Shown in pieces: positions 52,543 to 62,218 of a stretch of DNA of 64,000 nucleotides. Below the pieces are notes generated by a model that did not search any database, was not told the DNA's origin, and saw nothing but the letters and a program-made list of their open reading frames with translations. Origin of the DNA: Lysobacter sp. CFH 32150 (GTDB taxonomy: Bacteria; Pseudomonadota; Gammaproteobacteria; Xanthomonadales; Xanthomonadaceae); assembly GCF_022758295.1 (NCBI RefSeq), contig NZ_JALDWJ010000011.1, positions 79,659-143,658 of the forward strand, given 5' to 3'. Within the stretch, counting starts at the first letter, position 1, and the number at the start of each line of letters is the position of its first letter. A program made the position numbers and the translations under genes.

Positions 52543-52568
52543 GTAAGGCGGGTCAAGACCCGCCCTAC
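52543..52568 (-). repeat. Single GTAG-type REP element
   Basis: Read on the minus strand it begins GTAGGGCGGGTCTTGACCCG and ends with a GCCTTAC, the same class as the element at 45449. It stands alone, not as an inverted pair. It lies 15 bp downstream of the stop codon of the alkaline phosphatase gene on the minus strand. Confidence 0.75.
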
Positions 52569-52582
52569 GTGAATCCGGTGAT

Positions 52583-54304
52583 TCACTTCGTGGTAAATGC
52601 TTCCGGCTTCGGCAACTCCACCGGTACGCCGTTGGCATCGCACGCATTCTTCGCGCACAACGCGGCGCGCAGCGCGGGCATCGACTGCAGCATGAAGTGG
52701 TAGATGGCGTTCTGCTCGACACTGCCGCGTACGGCATCGCTACCTGGGCCGCGGGCCCAGATGCCGACGTCGTCGCCGCCGTGGGATTCGTTCGACATAG
52801 GGGCGATCGCTTCCTGCAGGTAGTCGGGGTCTTCGGTGTTGACCGTGCTCAGGTTAGGACGGCCATCGGCAGCCTGGACGCCGCTGAGTTCGTGCTGAAA
52901 ATGCTTCGGGCCTTCGGGTTGTTGCGCGCTGGCGCCGATGTAGCCGGGGCCGTTGCTGTAGTTAAGCGTGGTGTAGGGGAGGCCGAGGGCGTCGAGTGCG
53001 TATTCGCTGCTGCCCGCGCTTTCGCCACTGGTTCCGCGCACCTTGCCCAGCATCGCATTGCCGCGCACTGGGTAGCCGACGAAGCTCAACGTGTGCGAGT
53101 GGTCGGCGGTGACCAGGATCAACGTGTCGTCGTTGGATGTCATCTCGTTCGCCGCCTGCACCGCCTCGCTCATCGCGATCGCGTCGGTCAGCGCGCGGTA
53201 CGCATTGCCGAGGTGGTGGGCGTGGTCGATGCGGCCGCCTTCGACCAGCAGCACGTAGCCGTTCGGGTTGCGCGACAGGCGCGTAATCGCCGCGCGCGTC
53301 ATCTCGGCCAACGAAGGCTCACCGGCGACATCGGTCTTGCGGTCGTGTTCGAACTGCATGTGGCTGGGTTCGAATAGCGCCAGCAGTGGCTGGTCTTTCG
53401 GCGCGGCCGCGAATTGCTTCGTATTCCACGCATAGGCGCCGCCCGGGTGACGCTGCTTCCACTCGGCGATCAGGTCGCGGCCGTCCAGGCGTAGGCCGAC
53501 CTTGTCGTCGTGCTCGGGATCGCGTTGCTCGACCGTCATGAAGTTGGTGCGACCGCCACCCATCAGTACGTCGGGGCCGGTGCCGTAAGGCGATTCGATC
53601 ATCTGCCGCGCGATGTCGGTGCAACCAAGCGCCTTTGCTTCTTCCGACAACTCGGTGTCGTTCTCCCAACCGCGGTCCGGAACATGGCTGAAGGTTGCGC
53701 CCGGGGTGGCGTGCGTGACGCGCGTGGTGGTGACGACGCCGGTGGCGAGGCCGTTGCTTGCGGCGAGTTCCCACAAGCTCAGCAGTGGCGTCTTCAGCGC
53801 GCCGGCGCAATCGCCCATGGTGGCCTGCTGGCCGACGCTGAGCATGCCGATGCGGGTCTTCACGCCGGTCGCCATCGCCGTCATCGTGCCGGCCGAATCA
53901 GGCGTCTGCGAATCGGTGTTGTAAGTCTTGCTCAGCGCGGTTGCCGGGAAAGTCTCCCAGCTCAGACGATTCTCTTCGCCCGGATTGCCTTTGCGCTGGC
54001 CGTCGAGGATGCGTGCGGCGGCGACCGTGGTCAGGCTCATGCCGTCGCCGACGAACAGGATCACGTTCTTGGCGCGGCCATTCATCGCGCCGCGTTGTGC
54101 CGCCTGTGCGGCACCGTCGCGGAACCACCATGCGGACGTTTCGCCGTCGGGGTGTTTGATCTTCGGCACGTCGATCGTGAATGCCGCGTCGGGGGTGTTG
54201 TCCGACATGGCATTGTTCGATACGGCTTCGCGGGCAGTGGGTGTGCTGGCGCAAGCGGCGAGCAGGGTGACGGTCAGGGCGAGCGGAAGGACGTGCAGGC
54301 GCAT
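52583..54304 (-). CDS. Alkaline phosphatase family lipoprotein
   Basis: 573 residues from ATG 54304. Lipoprotein signal RLHVLPLALTVTLLAACAST (lipobox LAAC). The phosphatase domain has NVILFVGDGMSLTTV (first metal site, GDG), TPDSAGTMTAMATGVKT (nucleophile Ser in DSAGT), VTHATPGATFSHV, and LVEGGRIDHAHHLGNAYRALTD with VTADHSHTLSF (metal-binding Asp and His). The order and motifs are those of the PhoA-type (DsbA-dependent) enzyme; many cysteines are few, and a pair is at the end (CAKNACD). The protein hydrolyses phosphomonoesters in the periplasm or on the surface. It stands alone and no Pho-box was identified. Confidence 0.93.
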   Translation of the reverse strand: MRLHVLPLALTVTLLAACASTPTAREAVSNNAMSDNTPDAAFTIDVPKIKHPDGETSAWWFRDGAAQAAQRGAMNGRAKNVILFVGDGMSLTTVAAARILDGQRKGNPGEENRLSWETFPATALSKTYNTDSQTPDSAGTMTAMATGVKTRIGMLSVGQQATMGDCAGALKTPLLSLWELAASNGLATGVVTTTRVTHATPGATFSHVPDRGWENDTELSEEAKALGCTDIARQMIESPYGTGPDVLMGGGRTNFMTVEQRDPEHDDKVGLRLDGRDLIAEWKQRHPGGAYAWNTKQFAAAPKDQPLLALFEPSHMQFEHDRKTDVAGEPSLAEMTRAAITRLSRNPNGYVLLVEGGRIDHAHHLGNAYRALTDAIAMSEAVQAANEMTSNDDTLILVTADHSHTLSFVGYPVRGNAMLGKVRGTSGESAGSSEYALDALGLPYTTLNYSNGPGYIGASAQQPEGPKHFQHELSGVQAADGRPNLSTVNTEDPDYLQEAIAPMSNESHGGDDVGIWARGPGSDAVRGSVEQNAIYHFMLQSMPALRAALCAKNACDANGVPVELPKPEAFTTK

Positions 54305-54447
54305 CGAGGCATCGCATCGGGGGACGGGATGCCGATTATGCCGGTCCACTGTTACTAGGATGGAATGCCGTTATTGCGCTGGTGCACTCGCCACGGCGGC
54401 CGGGGCTCGGCTAAGGTGCAGGGTCTCGCTCCGCATGGGTTCGTCCG

Positions 54448-55803
54448 ATGACCAAAGTCGTTGCCGCCTGGCTTCGCATTCCGTTCTGGCAGCGTGTGCT
54501 CGCCGGTTTCGTGCTCGGTGCGCTGGCGGGCTGGCTCTTCGGCAAAGACGCCGAAACCTGGTTCGGGCCGCTGGGCGACCTGTACGTCACCCTGATCAAG
54601 ATGATCGCCGTGCCGCTGGTGTTCTTCGCGGTGATCAGTGCGGTCGGTTCATTGCACGGGCAGAAATCGATTGCCGCGCTCGGCGGGCGCACGTTCCTGT
54701 GGTTCGCGATCACCGCCGTGCTGGCGGTCTGCGTTGGCCTGGTCGTCGGTGCGATCGTCCAGCCCGGCATGGGCGTGAACCTGCAGACGTTGCAGGTCGC
54801 CGCCGACTACAAGCCCAAGGACGTGCCGCGCGTGCTCGACGTGCTGTTCAACATCGTGCCGTCCAATCCGTTCCAGGCGCTGTCCGGCGCGGCGACCGCC
54901 AAGACGGCCGATGGCATGAATGTGCTGGTGCCGCGCAACGGCACGGTGCTGCAGGTGATCTTCTTCGCCGGCCTGGTCGGGTTCGCTTTCATCAAGCTTG
55001 GCGACCGGGTCGCCGGGCTGCGCAAGCTCGCGGGCGAAGCCAGCGAGACGATGATCCAGGTCACCCGCTACGTGCTGGAGTTCACGCCGCTGGGCACCTT
55101 CGGCCTGATCGCGGGGCTGGTCGGCGCGTACGGCTTCGAGAAGCTGCTACCGCTGGGCTCGTTCGTGATCGCGCTGTACGTGGCCTGCGCGTTCCACATC
55201 GTGGTCGTGTACAGCGGGTTGCTGCTGGCGCACGGGCTCAATCCGCTGAAGTTCTTCCGCGGCGCGGCCTCCGCGATGCAGGTGGGTTTCGTCGCATCGA
55301 GCAGCTTTGCCGCGATGCCGGTGTCGCTGCGCAGTGCGACCCACAACCACGGTGTCGACCGCGATTACGCCGCGTTCGCCGTGCCGCTCGGGGCCACCAT
55401 CAAGATGGACGGGTGCGGGGCGATCTATCCGGCGCTGGCGGCGGTGTTCATCGCCCAATACACCGGCATCGAGCTGTCGATGTCGCAATACCTGGTCATC
55501 ATGCTGGCCTCTGTGCTGGGCAGCTTCGGCACCGCCGGCGTGCCGGGCACGGCCGTGATCATGGCCACCGTCGTGCTCAGCGCAGCCGGTTTGCCGCTGG
55601 AAGCCATCGGTTATCTGTACGCCATCGACCGCATCCTCGACATGATGCGGACGATGACCAACGTCACCGGACAGATGCTGGTGCCGGTGCTGGTAGCGAA
55701 GGAAACTGGACTGCTCGATCGCGAGGTGTATGAAGCCGCATCGAGCAATGTCGGCATCGCCGAAGGCGAGGCCGCGGAGGTCGCAGCGAAGGAACGCGCG
55801 TGA
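54448..55803 (+). CDS. Dicarboxylate/amino acid:cation symporter (DAACS family)
   Basis: 451 residues. The opening WLRIPFWQRVLAGFVLGALAGWLFG, the GxxHxxL-type loop and PLVFFAVISAVGSL fit the family; the two hairpins carry SSSFAAMPVSLRSATHNHGV and FGTAGVPGTAVIMATVVLSAAGLP. MDGCGAIYPALAAVFIAQYTG holds the substrate-binding helix (the MDG motif), and NVTGQMLVPVLVAKETGLLD ends it. Eight spans are expected. It takes up dicarboxylates or acidic amino acids with Na+ or H+. The DctA and GltP branches cannot be told apart safely. A REP pair follows its stop. Confidence 0.93.
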   Translation: MTKVVAAWLRIPFWQRVLAGFVLGALAGWLFGKDAETWFGPLGDLYVTLIKMIAVPLVFFAVISAVGSLHGQKSIAALGGRTFLWFAITAVLAVCVGLVVGAIVQPGMGVNLQTLQVAADYKPKDVPRVLDVLFNIVPSNPFQALSGAATAKTADGMNVLVPRNGTVLQVIFFAGLVGFAFIKLGDRVAGLRKLAGEASETMIQVTRYVLEFTPLGTFGLIAGLVGAYGFEKLLPLGSFVIALYVACAFHIVVVYSGLLLAHGLNPLKFFRGAASAMQVGFVASSSFAAMPVSLRSATHNHGVDRDYAAFAVPLGATIKMDGCGAIYPALAAVFIAQYTGIELSMSQYLVIMLASVLGSFGTAGVPGTAVIMATVVLSAAGLPLEAIGYLYAIDRILDMMRTMTNVTGQMLVPVLVAKETGLLDREVYEAASSNVGIAEGEAAEVAAKERA

Positions 55804-55816
55804 TGAACGATGACCT

Positions 55817-55879
55817 GTAGGGTGGGCTTTAGCCCACCATCTCCGCGGCATCGAGAACGGTGGGCTAAAGCCCACCTAC
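55817..55879. repeat. Inverted GTAG-type REP pair after the symporter gene
   Basis: Arm one GTAGGGTGGGCTTTAGCCCA... at 55817-55838 pairs with arm two at 55859-55879, which lacks one base (CCACCTAC in place of CCACCCTAC). The centre is 20 bases. It differs from the element at 45449 in T for C positions, forming a separate sub-family. It sits in the 102-bp gap between the symporter stop and the GNAT start. Confidence 0.8.
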
Positions 55880-55905
55880 GCCACCTGCAAATACGCAGAG
55901 GACGC

Positions 55906-56343
55906 ATGACCGAAACGATTGACAGCATCGAACTGGTCGAACGCTTTCCCGACGTCGACGACTATTGCCGCCTGCGCATCGCGGCCGGCATGTCGCCGAA
56001 GACGCTCGAGGCCGCGCGCTGCGGTTTGCCGAACACGTTATATGGCGTGAGCCTGCGCCACGACGGCGCGGTGGTCGGCATGGGCCGCATCATCGGCGAC
56101 GGCGGCTGCTTCTACACGGTGGTGGATATCGCCGTGGAGCCCGCGTACCAGAAGCGTGGGCTTGGCAAACGCATCATGACCGCGCTTGACGCCTGGTTGC
56201 GTGCGAACGCGATGCCATCGGCCTACGTGACCCTGGTCGCCGATGGCGATGCGAAGCACCTGTACGCGCAGTTCGGCTTCGTCGAGACGGCGCCGTTCTC
56301 GGTCAACATGGAATACGTGGTCGCTGCCAAGCCGCAGGGTTGA
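55906..56343 (+). CDS. GNAT family N-acetyltransferase
   Basis: 145 residues from ATG 55906 (MTETIDSIELVERFPDVDDYCRLR). GNAT motif A is VVDIAVEPAYQKRGLGKRIMTALDAWL, with the QKRGLG acetyl-CoA loop; the end is LYAQFGFVETAPFSVNMEYVV. The N-terminal part has MSPKTLEAARCGLPNTLYGVSLRHDGAVVGMGRIIGDGG, as in the YhhK/AAC(6')-like N-acetyltransferases with amphipathic early strands. Substrate is unknown. The start is 102 bp after the symporter, with a REP pair between, and the stop is 3 bp from that of the convergent B3 lactamase gene. Confidence 0.9.
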   Translation: MTETIDSIELVERFPDVDDYCRLRIAAGMSPKTLEAARCGLPNTLYGVSLRHDGAVVGMGRIIGDGGCFYTVVDIAVEPAYQKRGLGKRIMTALDAWLRANAMPSAYVTLVADGDAKHLYAQFGFVETAPFSVNMEYVVAAKPQG

Positions 56344-56346
56344 CGC

Positions 56347-58263
<1,917 letters not shown>

Positions 58264-58267
<4 letters not shown>

Positions 58268-58755
58268 GCGGCCAACAGCGCGAACTCGAATTCCGTTTCC
58301 TCGCCGAGCCCACCGATGTCAACTACGGCGGCAAGGTCCACGGCGGCGCGGTGATGAAGTGGATCGACCAGGCCGGCTACGCCGCCGCGGTCGGCTGGAG
58401 CGGCAAATACAGCGTGACCGTCGCGGTTGGCGGCATCCGTTTCGTGGCGCCGGTTCGGATCAGCGACCTGGTCACTGTGTCGACCAAGCTGGTGCATACC
58501 GGCACCAGCTCGATGCACTTTTCCGTCGATGTCCGCGCGCGCGATCCGATGCAGGAAGCGACCCAGGATCGGTTGTGCACCCACTGCGTGATCGTCTTCG
58601 TCGCCCTCGATCATGTCGAAGGCAAGCCGACCCCGGTGCCGCCATGGACGCCGCTCGACGACGAGGATCATCGCCTGGCCGAGTACGCGCAGCGGGTGAT
58701 GGAACTGAGCAAGGGGATCGAGCAGACCATCGCGCGGTACCGCGTCGATTCGTAG
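58264..58755 (+). CDS. Acyl-CoA thioesterase (hotdog fold, YciA-like)
   Basis: 163 residues from a GTG at 58264 that overlaps the GNAT stop. The sequence LEFRFLAEPTDVNYGGKVHGGAVMKWIDQAGYAAAVGWSGKYSVTVAVGGIRFVAPVRISDLVTVSTKLVHTG contains the hotdog active-site region (the N-x-x-G-x-VHGGxxMxxxD motif, with Asp as base). DRLCTHCVIVFVALD gives the second half. YciA-type enzymes hydrolyse short- to long-chain acyl-CoAs in the cytosol. The GTG start is supported by the 4-bp overlap. Its role beside a GNAT gene is not obvious. Confidence 0.92.
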
Positions 58756-58784
58756 GTTGCCTGGCGCGAGTGACCGCCAACAAA

Positions 58785-58805
58785 AAGGCCGCCCAAGGCG
58801 GCCTT
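58785..58805 (-). terminator. Terminator of the NlpC/P60 gene, minus strand
   Basis: AAGGCCGCC at 58785-58793 pairs with GGCGGCCTT at 58797-58805 with a CAA loop. Read on the minus strand the stem is followed by TTTTTG, a T-run, so it terminates the NlpC/P60 gene ending at 58834. It might also reduce read-through of the thioesterase operon on the plus strand. Confidence 0.8.
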
Positions 58806-58833
58806 CGCAGACATATCTATGTAGCGGCCCTGC

Positions 58834-59475
58834 TCAGCTCTCCGTGGCCGTCGCCGTCGCCACGCGCCGGCCCTGTACGAACCGTCCACTCCAGTAACCG
58901 CTGACCAGGCTGTCCACGCGGACATCCTTGCCACGGCTTGGCGCATGCAGGAAGCGGCCATCGCCGACGTAGATGCCGACGTGGTTGACGCGGCCGCGGC
59001 GGCCGAAGAACACCAGGTCGCCCGGGGTCAGCGCGGAACGGTCGGCGACCGCTTCGCCGCTGTGGAACATCTGTCGCGAGACGCGCGGCAGTTCGATGCC
59101 GAGCGCCGTGCGGAACACGTAACCGACCAGGCCGCTGCAATCGAGTCCGCGTTCCGGATCTTCGCCACCCCAGCGGTACGGGGTACCGAGCAGGGTCATC
59201 GCCTTGGCGAGCAGGCCTTGGATGCGTTCGCCGAGCTTGGGCGTTTCGGCGACGGGTTTTGCCGGCGACACGACGAGGTCGTCGCCAAACGGTCCGAGCT
59301 GGGTCGAGGGGGTGACATTGGCCTGCGCCGGAGCGGTTGCAGCGGCGGGCGCGGATTGCGCATACGACGACAGGCTGGCCGCACAAAGCACGGCACAGCA
59401 GAGGACACGGAATGCGCCGCGGCGGAGGCGGCGAGTGGCGGCGGGCTGGCCTGAACGCAGGTCGTCGGTCGTCAC
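58834..59475 (-). CDS. Secreted NlpC/P60 family endopeptidase (short)
   Basis: 213 residues starting at a GTG. An N-terminal signal (about residues 22-40, FRVLCCAVLCAASLSSYAQ) follows a basic stretch, then a linker of about 50 residues. The catalytic NlpC/P60 domain holds LLGTPYRWGGEDPERGLDCSGLVGYVFRTALGIELPRVSRQMFHSG with the catalytic Cys in DCSGLV, NHVGIYVGDGRFLHAPSRG with the His, and a downstream polar residue (H in FLHAPS). It is a cell-wall DL-endopeptidase that cuts peptidoglycan stem peptides in the periplasm. Paralog of the next gene, with a different N-terminal part. Confidence 0.93.
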   Translation of the reverse strand: MTTDDLRSGQPAATRRLRRGAFRVLCCAVLCAASLSSYAQSAPAAATAPAQANVTPSTQLGPFGDDLVVSPAKPVAETPKLGERIQGLLAKAMTLLGTPYRWGGEDPERGLDCSGLVGYVFRTALGIELPRVSRQMFHSGEAVADRSALTPGDLVFFGRRGRVNHVGIYVGDGRFLHAPSRGKDVRVDSLVSGYWSGRFVQGRRVATATATES

Positions 59476-59582
59476 GCAGGGGTCACTTCTCTGAAACTGA
59501 GGGCGATCATGCCCGCCTCAGCCGGTCGAAAGGTTCAAATTTCGTTAGGCGAGCGTGAAGAAGTGCATGATTTTGCTCGCTT

Positions 59583-60113
59583 TTACTGCAAAATCCGCTT
59601 CGCGCCGCTGTAGTGGTCGCGCCAATAGGGGCCATCGAGATGGTCCAGTCGCACCGTGCCGCCGGTGGTGGGGGCGTGGACAAAGCGACCTTCGCCGACG
59701 TAGATGCCGACGTGGCTGACGTTGCCGCGGCTCCCGAAAAACACCAGGTCCGCCGCGGCCAGACGGGTCGGGGCGATGCGCGGGCCCTGCCAGTCGGCGA
59801 GGTCCCGGGAGGTACGCGGCAGGCGCAGGTCGAGCATGTCGCGATAGACGTAGTTGACCAGGCCGCTGCAGTCGAAGCCGCCTTCCGGAGTATTGCCGCC
59901 ATAGCGGTAGGGCGTGCCGACCAGGCTGATCGCCCGCATCAGCACCGCGTTGGCCTTGGCGGGATCTTCTGGCGGCACCACTGGCCAGACCCGCGGCATC
60001 GCGACTGGTCGCGCGGGTCGTACCGCTTCGCCACCGCCGCAGGCTGCGAGCGCGATGCAGAGGAGAAGGAGCGCGAGGCCGCGCGCTGGCGCGGGCCACG
60101 CTGGTATAGGCAT
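59583..60113 (-). CDS. NlpC/P60 family lipoprotein
   Basis: 176 residues from ATG 60113. The signal is of the lipoprotein type (LALLLLCIALAACGGG, lipobox LAAC). The NlpC/P60 domain starts at about 55: SLVGTPYRYGGNTPEGGFDCSGLVNYVYRDMLDLRLPRTSRDLADWQG, the Cys in FDCSGLV, then SHVGIYVGEGRFVHAPTTGG with the catalytic His. It is likely an outer-membrane-anchored peptidoglycan endopeptidase like Spr (MepS). Paralog of the gene at 58834; the two lie in the same direction, 107 bp apart, and are about 50 percent alike over the catalytic part by eye. Confidence 0.93.
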   Translation of the reverse strand: MPIPAWPAPARGLALLLLCIALAACGGGEAVRPARPVAMPRVWPVVPPEDPAKANAVLMRAISLVGTPYRYGGNTPEGGFDCSGLVNYVYRDMLDLRLPRTSRDLADWQGPRIAPTRLAAADLVFFGSRGNVSHVGIYVGEGRFVHAPTTGGTVRLDHLDGPYWRDHYSGAKRILQ

Positions 60114-60203
60114 GGGATGGCGCGGATAATGCGCGGCCTTGTTCACGGCCGGCATCTTGGCCGTTCCCCACCGCGCCGGCAAGCCGGTGCTCGCGAGTAT
60201 TCA

Positions 60204-60683
60204 ATGAAGATCGAAAAAGACCGCGTCGTCCGTTTCCACTACACCGTTTCCGAAGTCGGCCAGGAGGCCCTGGAAAGCTCCAAGGAGCGCGAGCCGCTCG
60301 CGATCCTGATCGGCCACGGCAACATCATCCCGGGCCTGGAATCGGCGATGGACGGCCGCGAAGCCGGCGAGAACTTCGGCGTCGACGTCCCGGCGGCGCA
60401 GGCCTACGGCGAGAAGCGCGATGGGCTGACCCAGCGCGTGCCGAAGAAGCACTTCGGTGCGCAGCGCCTGGAGCCGGGCATGCAGGTCGTGCTCAACACC
60501 AATTTCGGCCCGCGCGCGGTGACGATCCAGAAGATCGGCATGAGCGTGGTCGATATCGACCTCAACCATCCGATGGCCGGCAAGGACCTGCATTTCGACG
60601 TCGAGATCGTCGAAGTGCGCGAAGCCAGCGCCGAGGAACTCGAGCACGGCCACGTGCACGGCGACGGCGGTCACCAGCACTAA
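60204..60683 (+). CDS. slyD: FKBP-type peptidyl-prolyl isomerase SlyD
   Basis: 159 residues starting MKIEKDRVVRFHYTVSEVGQEALESS. The FKBP domain is split by the IF (insert-in-flap) region: LAILIGHGNIIPGLESAMDGREAGENFGVDVPAAQAYGEKRDG, then VPKKHFGAQRLEPGMQVVLNT...VTIQKIGMSVVDIDLNHPMAGKDLHFDVEIVEVR. A short His-rich tail (ELEHGHVHGDGGHQH) binds metal, shorter than the E. coli tail, which is about 50 residues. SlyD is a folding helper in the cytosol and contributes to nickel handling. It starts at ATG 60204 and is followed by a repeat and a terminator. Confidence 0.95.
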   Translation: MKIEKDRVVRFHYTVSEVGQEALESSKEREPLAILIGHGNIIPGLESAMDGREAGENFGVDVPAAQAYGEKRDGLTQRVPKKHFGAQRLEPGMQVVLNTNFGPRAVTIQKIGMSVVDIDLNHPMAGKDLHFDVEIVEVREASAEELEHGHVHGDGGHQH

Positions 60684-60696
60684 GAGAGCCATTGCC

Positions 60697-60792
60697 GTCA
60701 TCCCTGCGAAAGCAGGGATCCATTTTGACGTTGACTTGCTTGGTGAGAACTAAAGCTAGATCAAAATGGGTTCCAGCTTTCGCTGGAATGAC
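60697..60792. repeat. Interspersed inverted repeat, GTCAT-type
   Basis: GTCATCCCTGCGAAAGCAGG at 60697 starts one arm (about 32 bp, to 60729) and its near complement ends in GCTGGAATGAC at 60792. Each arm alone forms a hairpin with a GAAA or TTTC centre. The type (CGTCATTCCCGCGAAAGCGGGAATCCA) is known from Xanthomonadales genomes and is different from the GTRG REPs. It lies between slyD and its terminator. Confidence 0.75.
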
Positions 60793-60806
60793 GAGCAAAA
60801 ACAATG

Positions 60807-60835
60807 ACGGCCCGCGCAAGCGGGCCGTTTTCGTT
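60807..60835 (+). terminator. Rho-independent terminator after slyD
   Basis: ACGGCCCGC, loop GCAA, GCGGGCCGT then TTTCGTT. The same nine-base stem is used in the terminator at 63717. It ends the slyD transcript and lies 46 bp before the DUF418 gene start. Confidence 0.85.
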
Positions 60836-60880
60836 CCACCGATACGCTACCCTGCGCCCATCCAACGGGGAGGGCCGTCC

Positions 60881-62140
60881 ATGCAAGTCATGCATTCGGA
60901 ACTGGCGCCGATCAGCGCGCGCGAGCGGATCGAGGTGATGGACGTGCTGCGCGGTTTCGCGTTGCTGGGCATCCTGCTGATGAACATCGAGGCCTTCGTC
61001 GGGCCGGTCTTCGAAGCGTTGGGTGGGGTCAATCCGCGTTTCCAAGGCGCCGACCGCTGGGTCGATACCGCCATCTACGTGCTGGTGCAGGGCAAGTTTT
61101 TCACCCTGTTCTCGTTGCTGTTCGGCATGGGCTTCGCAGTGATGCTGGAGCGCGCCAATGCGGCCGGCGCCGGCGGTACCGCCCTGTATGCGCGGCGGTT
61201 GCTTGCCTTGCTCGGCATTGGCCTGGTGCACGCGATCCTGATCTGGTCGGGCGACATCCTGCTGACTTACGCGTTGATCGGCTTCGTATTGCTGCTGTTC
61301 TTCCGTCGCACGCCCGTTTCGCGCTTGCCGAAATGGGGTATCGCCCTGTATCTGCTCCCGATGCTGCTGACGTGGGGCTGGGCCATTGGCGTGACGATGG
61401 CCCAGCAGGATCCGCAGGCCGCGGCCGAGATGCAGAAAGGCATGGCCGAACAAGGCAAGCAGATCGCGGCGATGGCCGAAGCGGAGCGCCAGGCCTATGG
61501 CGCGGGGACTTACCTGCAAGCCGTCGCCCAGCGCGCTGCCGATACCGGCGCGATGCTGAGCTTCATCTTTTTCGGCGGAGGGTTGTTCCTCGCCATGTTC
61601 CTGTTCGGCGCGTGGTTCGTGCGCAGTGGCGTGATCCGCGATACGAGTGCGCACCTGCCGTTGTTCCGGCACCTGCGCAATGTCGGCCTGGGACTCGGCT
61701 TGCCGCTGATGCTGTGGTCGACGTGGCGCCATCCGACCATGTCGTTCTCGGAGATGAACCTCGGCATCGCGCTGGCCCAGAGTGCGGCGCTGCTCGCCAA
61801 TCTGCTGATGTGCATGGGCTACTTCTCGGTGATCGTGCTGGCGATGCAACAGCCGGCGTGGGCGCGGCGATTGCATTGGCTGGCGCCGGCCGGGCGCATG
61901 GCGCTGACCAACTACCTGATGCAGTCGGTGATCTGCACCGCGATCTTCTACGGTTACGGGCTCGGCTATTTCGAACAACTGCCGCGCGCCTGGCAACCGT
62001 TGTTCGTCGTCGTCGTGTTTGCGCTGCAGGTCATGTACAGCCGCTGGTGGCTGTCGCGCTATCGCTATGGTCCGATGGAATGGCTGTGGCGCTGGCTCAC
62101 CTACCGCAAGCGCCCGGCGATGCGATTGGCACCAGCGTAA
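60881..62140 (+). CDS. DUF418 membrane protein (first of two)
   Basis: 419 residues from ATG 60881 (MQVMHSELAPISARERIEVMDVLRGFALLGILLMNIEAF). The first 45 residues hold the DUF418 N-terminal motif RIxxLDxLRGFALLGIxLMN. Up to ten hydrophobic segments follow, with the second half (SFIFFGGGLFLAMFLFGAWFVRSG through PLFVVVVFALQVMYSRWWLSRYRYGPMEWLWRWLTYRK) matching the conserved C-terminal DUF418 domain. It has a cytosolic insert rich in Gln and Ala (AQQDPQAAAEMQKGMAEQGK). Its function is unknown. It is followed at 78 bp by a paralog of the same length class. Confidence 0.93.
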   Translation: MQVMHSELAPISARERIEVMDVLRGFALLGILLMNIEAFVGPVFEALGGVNPRFQGADRWVDTAIYVLVQGKFFTLFSLLFGMGFAVMLERANAAGAGGTALYARRLLALLGIGLVHAILIWSGDILLTYALIGFVLLLFFRRTPVSRLPKWGIALYLLPMLLTWGWAIGVTMAQQDPQAAAEMQKGMAEQGKQIAAMAEAERQAYGAGTYLQAVAQRAADTGAMLSFIFFGGGLFLAMFLFGAWFVRSGVIRDTSAHLPLFRHLRNVGLGLGLPLMLWSTWRHPTMSFSEMNLGIALAQSAALLANLLMCMGYFSVIVLAMQQPAWARRLHWLAPAGRMALTNYLMQSVICTAIFYGYGLGYFEQLPRAWQPLFVVVVFALQVMYSRWWLSRYRYGPMEWLWRWLTYRKRPAMRLAPA

Positions 62141-62218
62141 GGCCGTGAGATGGGTGACTTCCGGCCCTGATCATCATCATCGCCACGTGCGCTAATCCCG
62201 ACACATGAGGGAGGGCGC

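Noticed and set aside
53928..55733. A 601-codon open frame spanning two genes on the plus strand
   Set aside because: It overlaps the phosphatase in antisense and the symporter in a different frame; its translation is Arg/Ala-rich without any domain.
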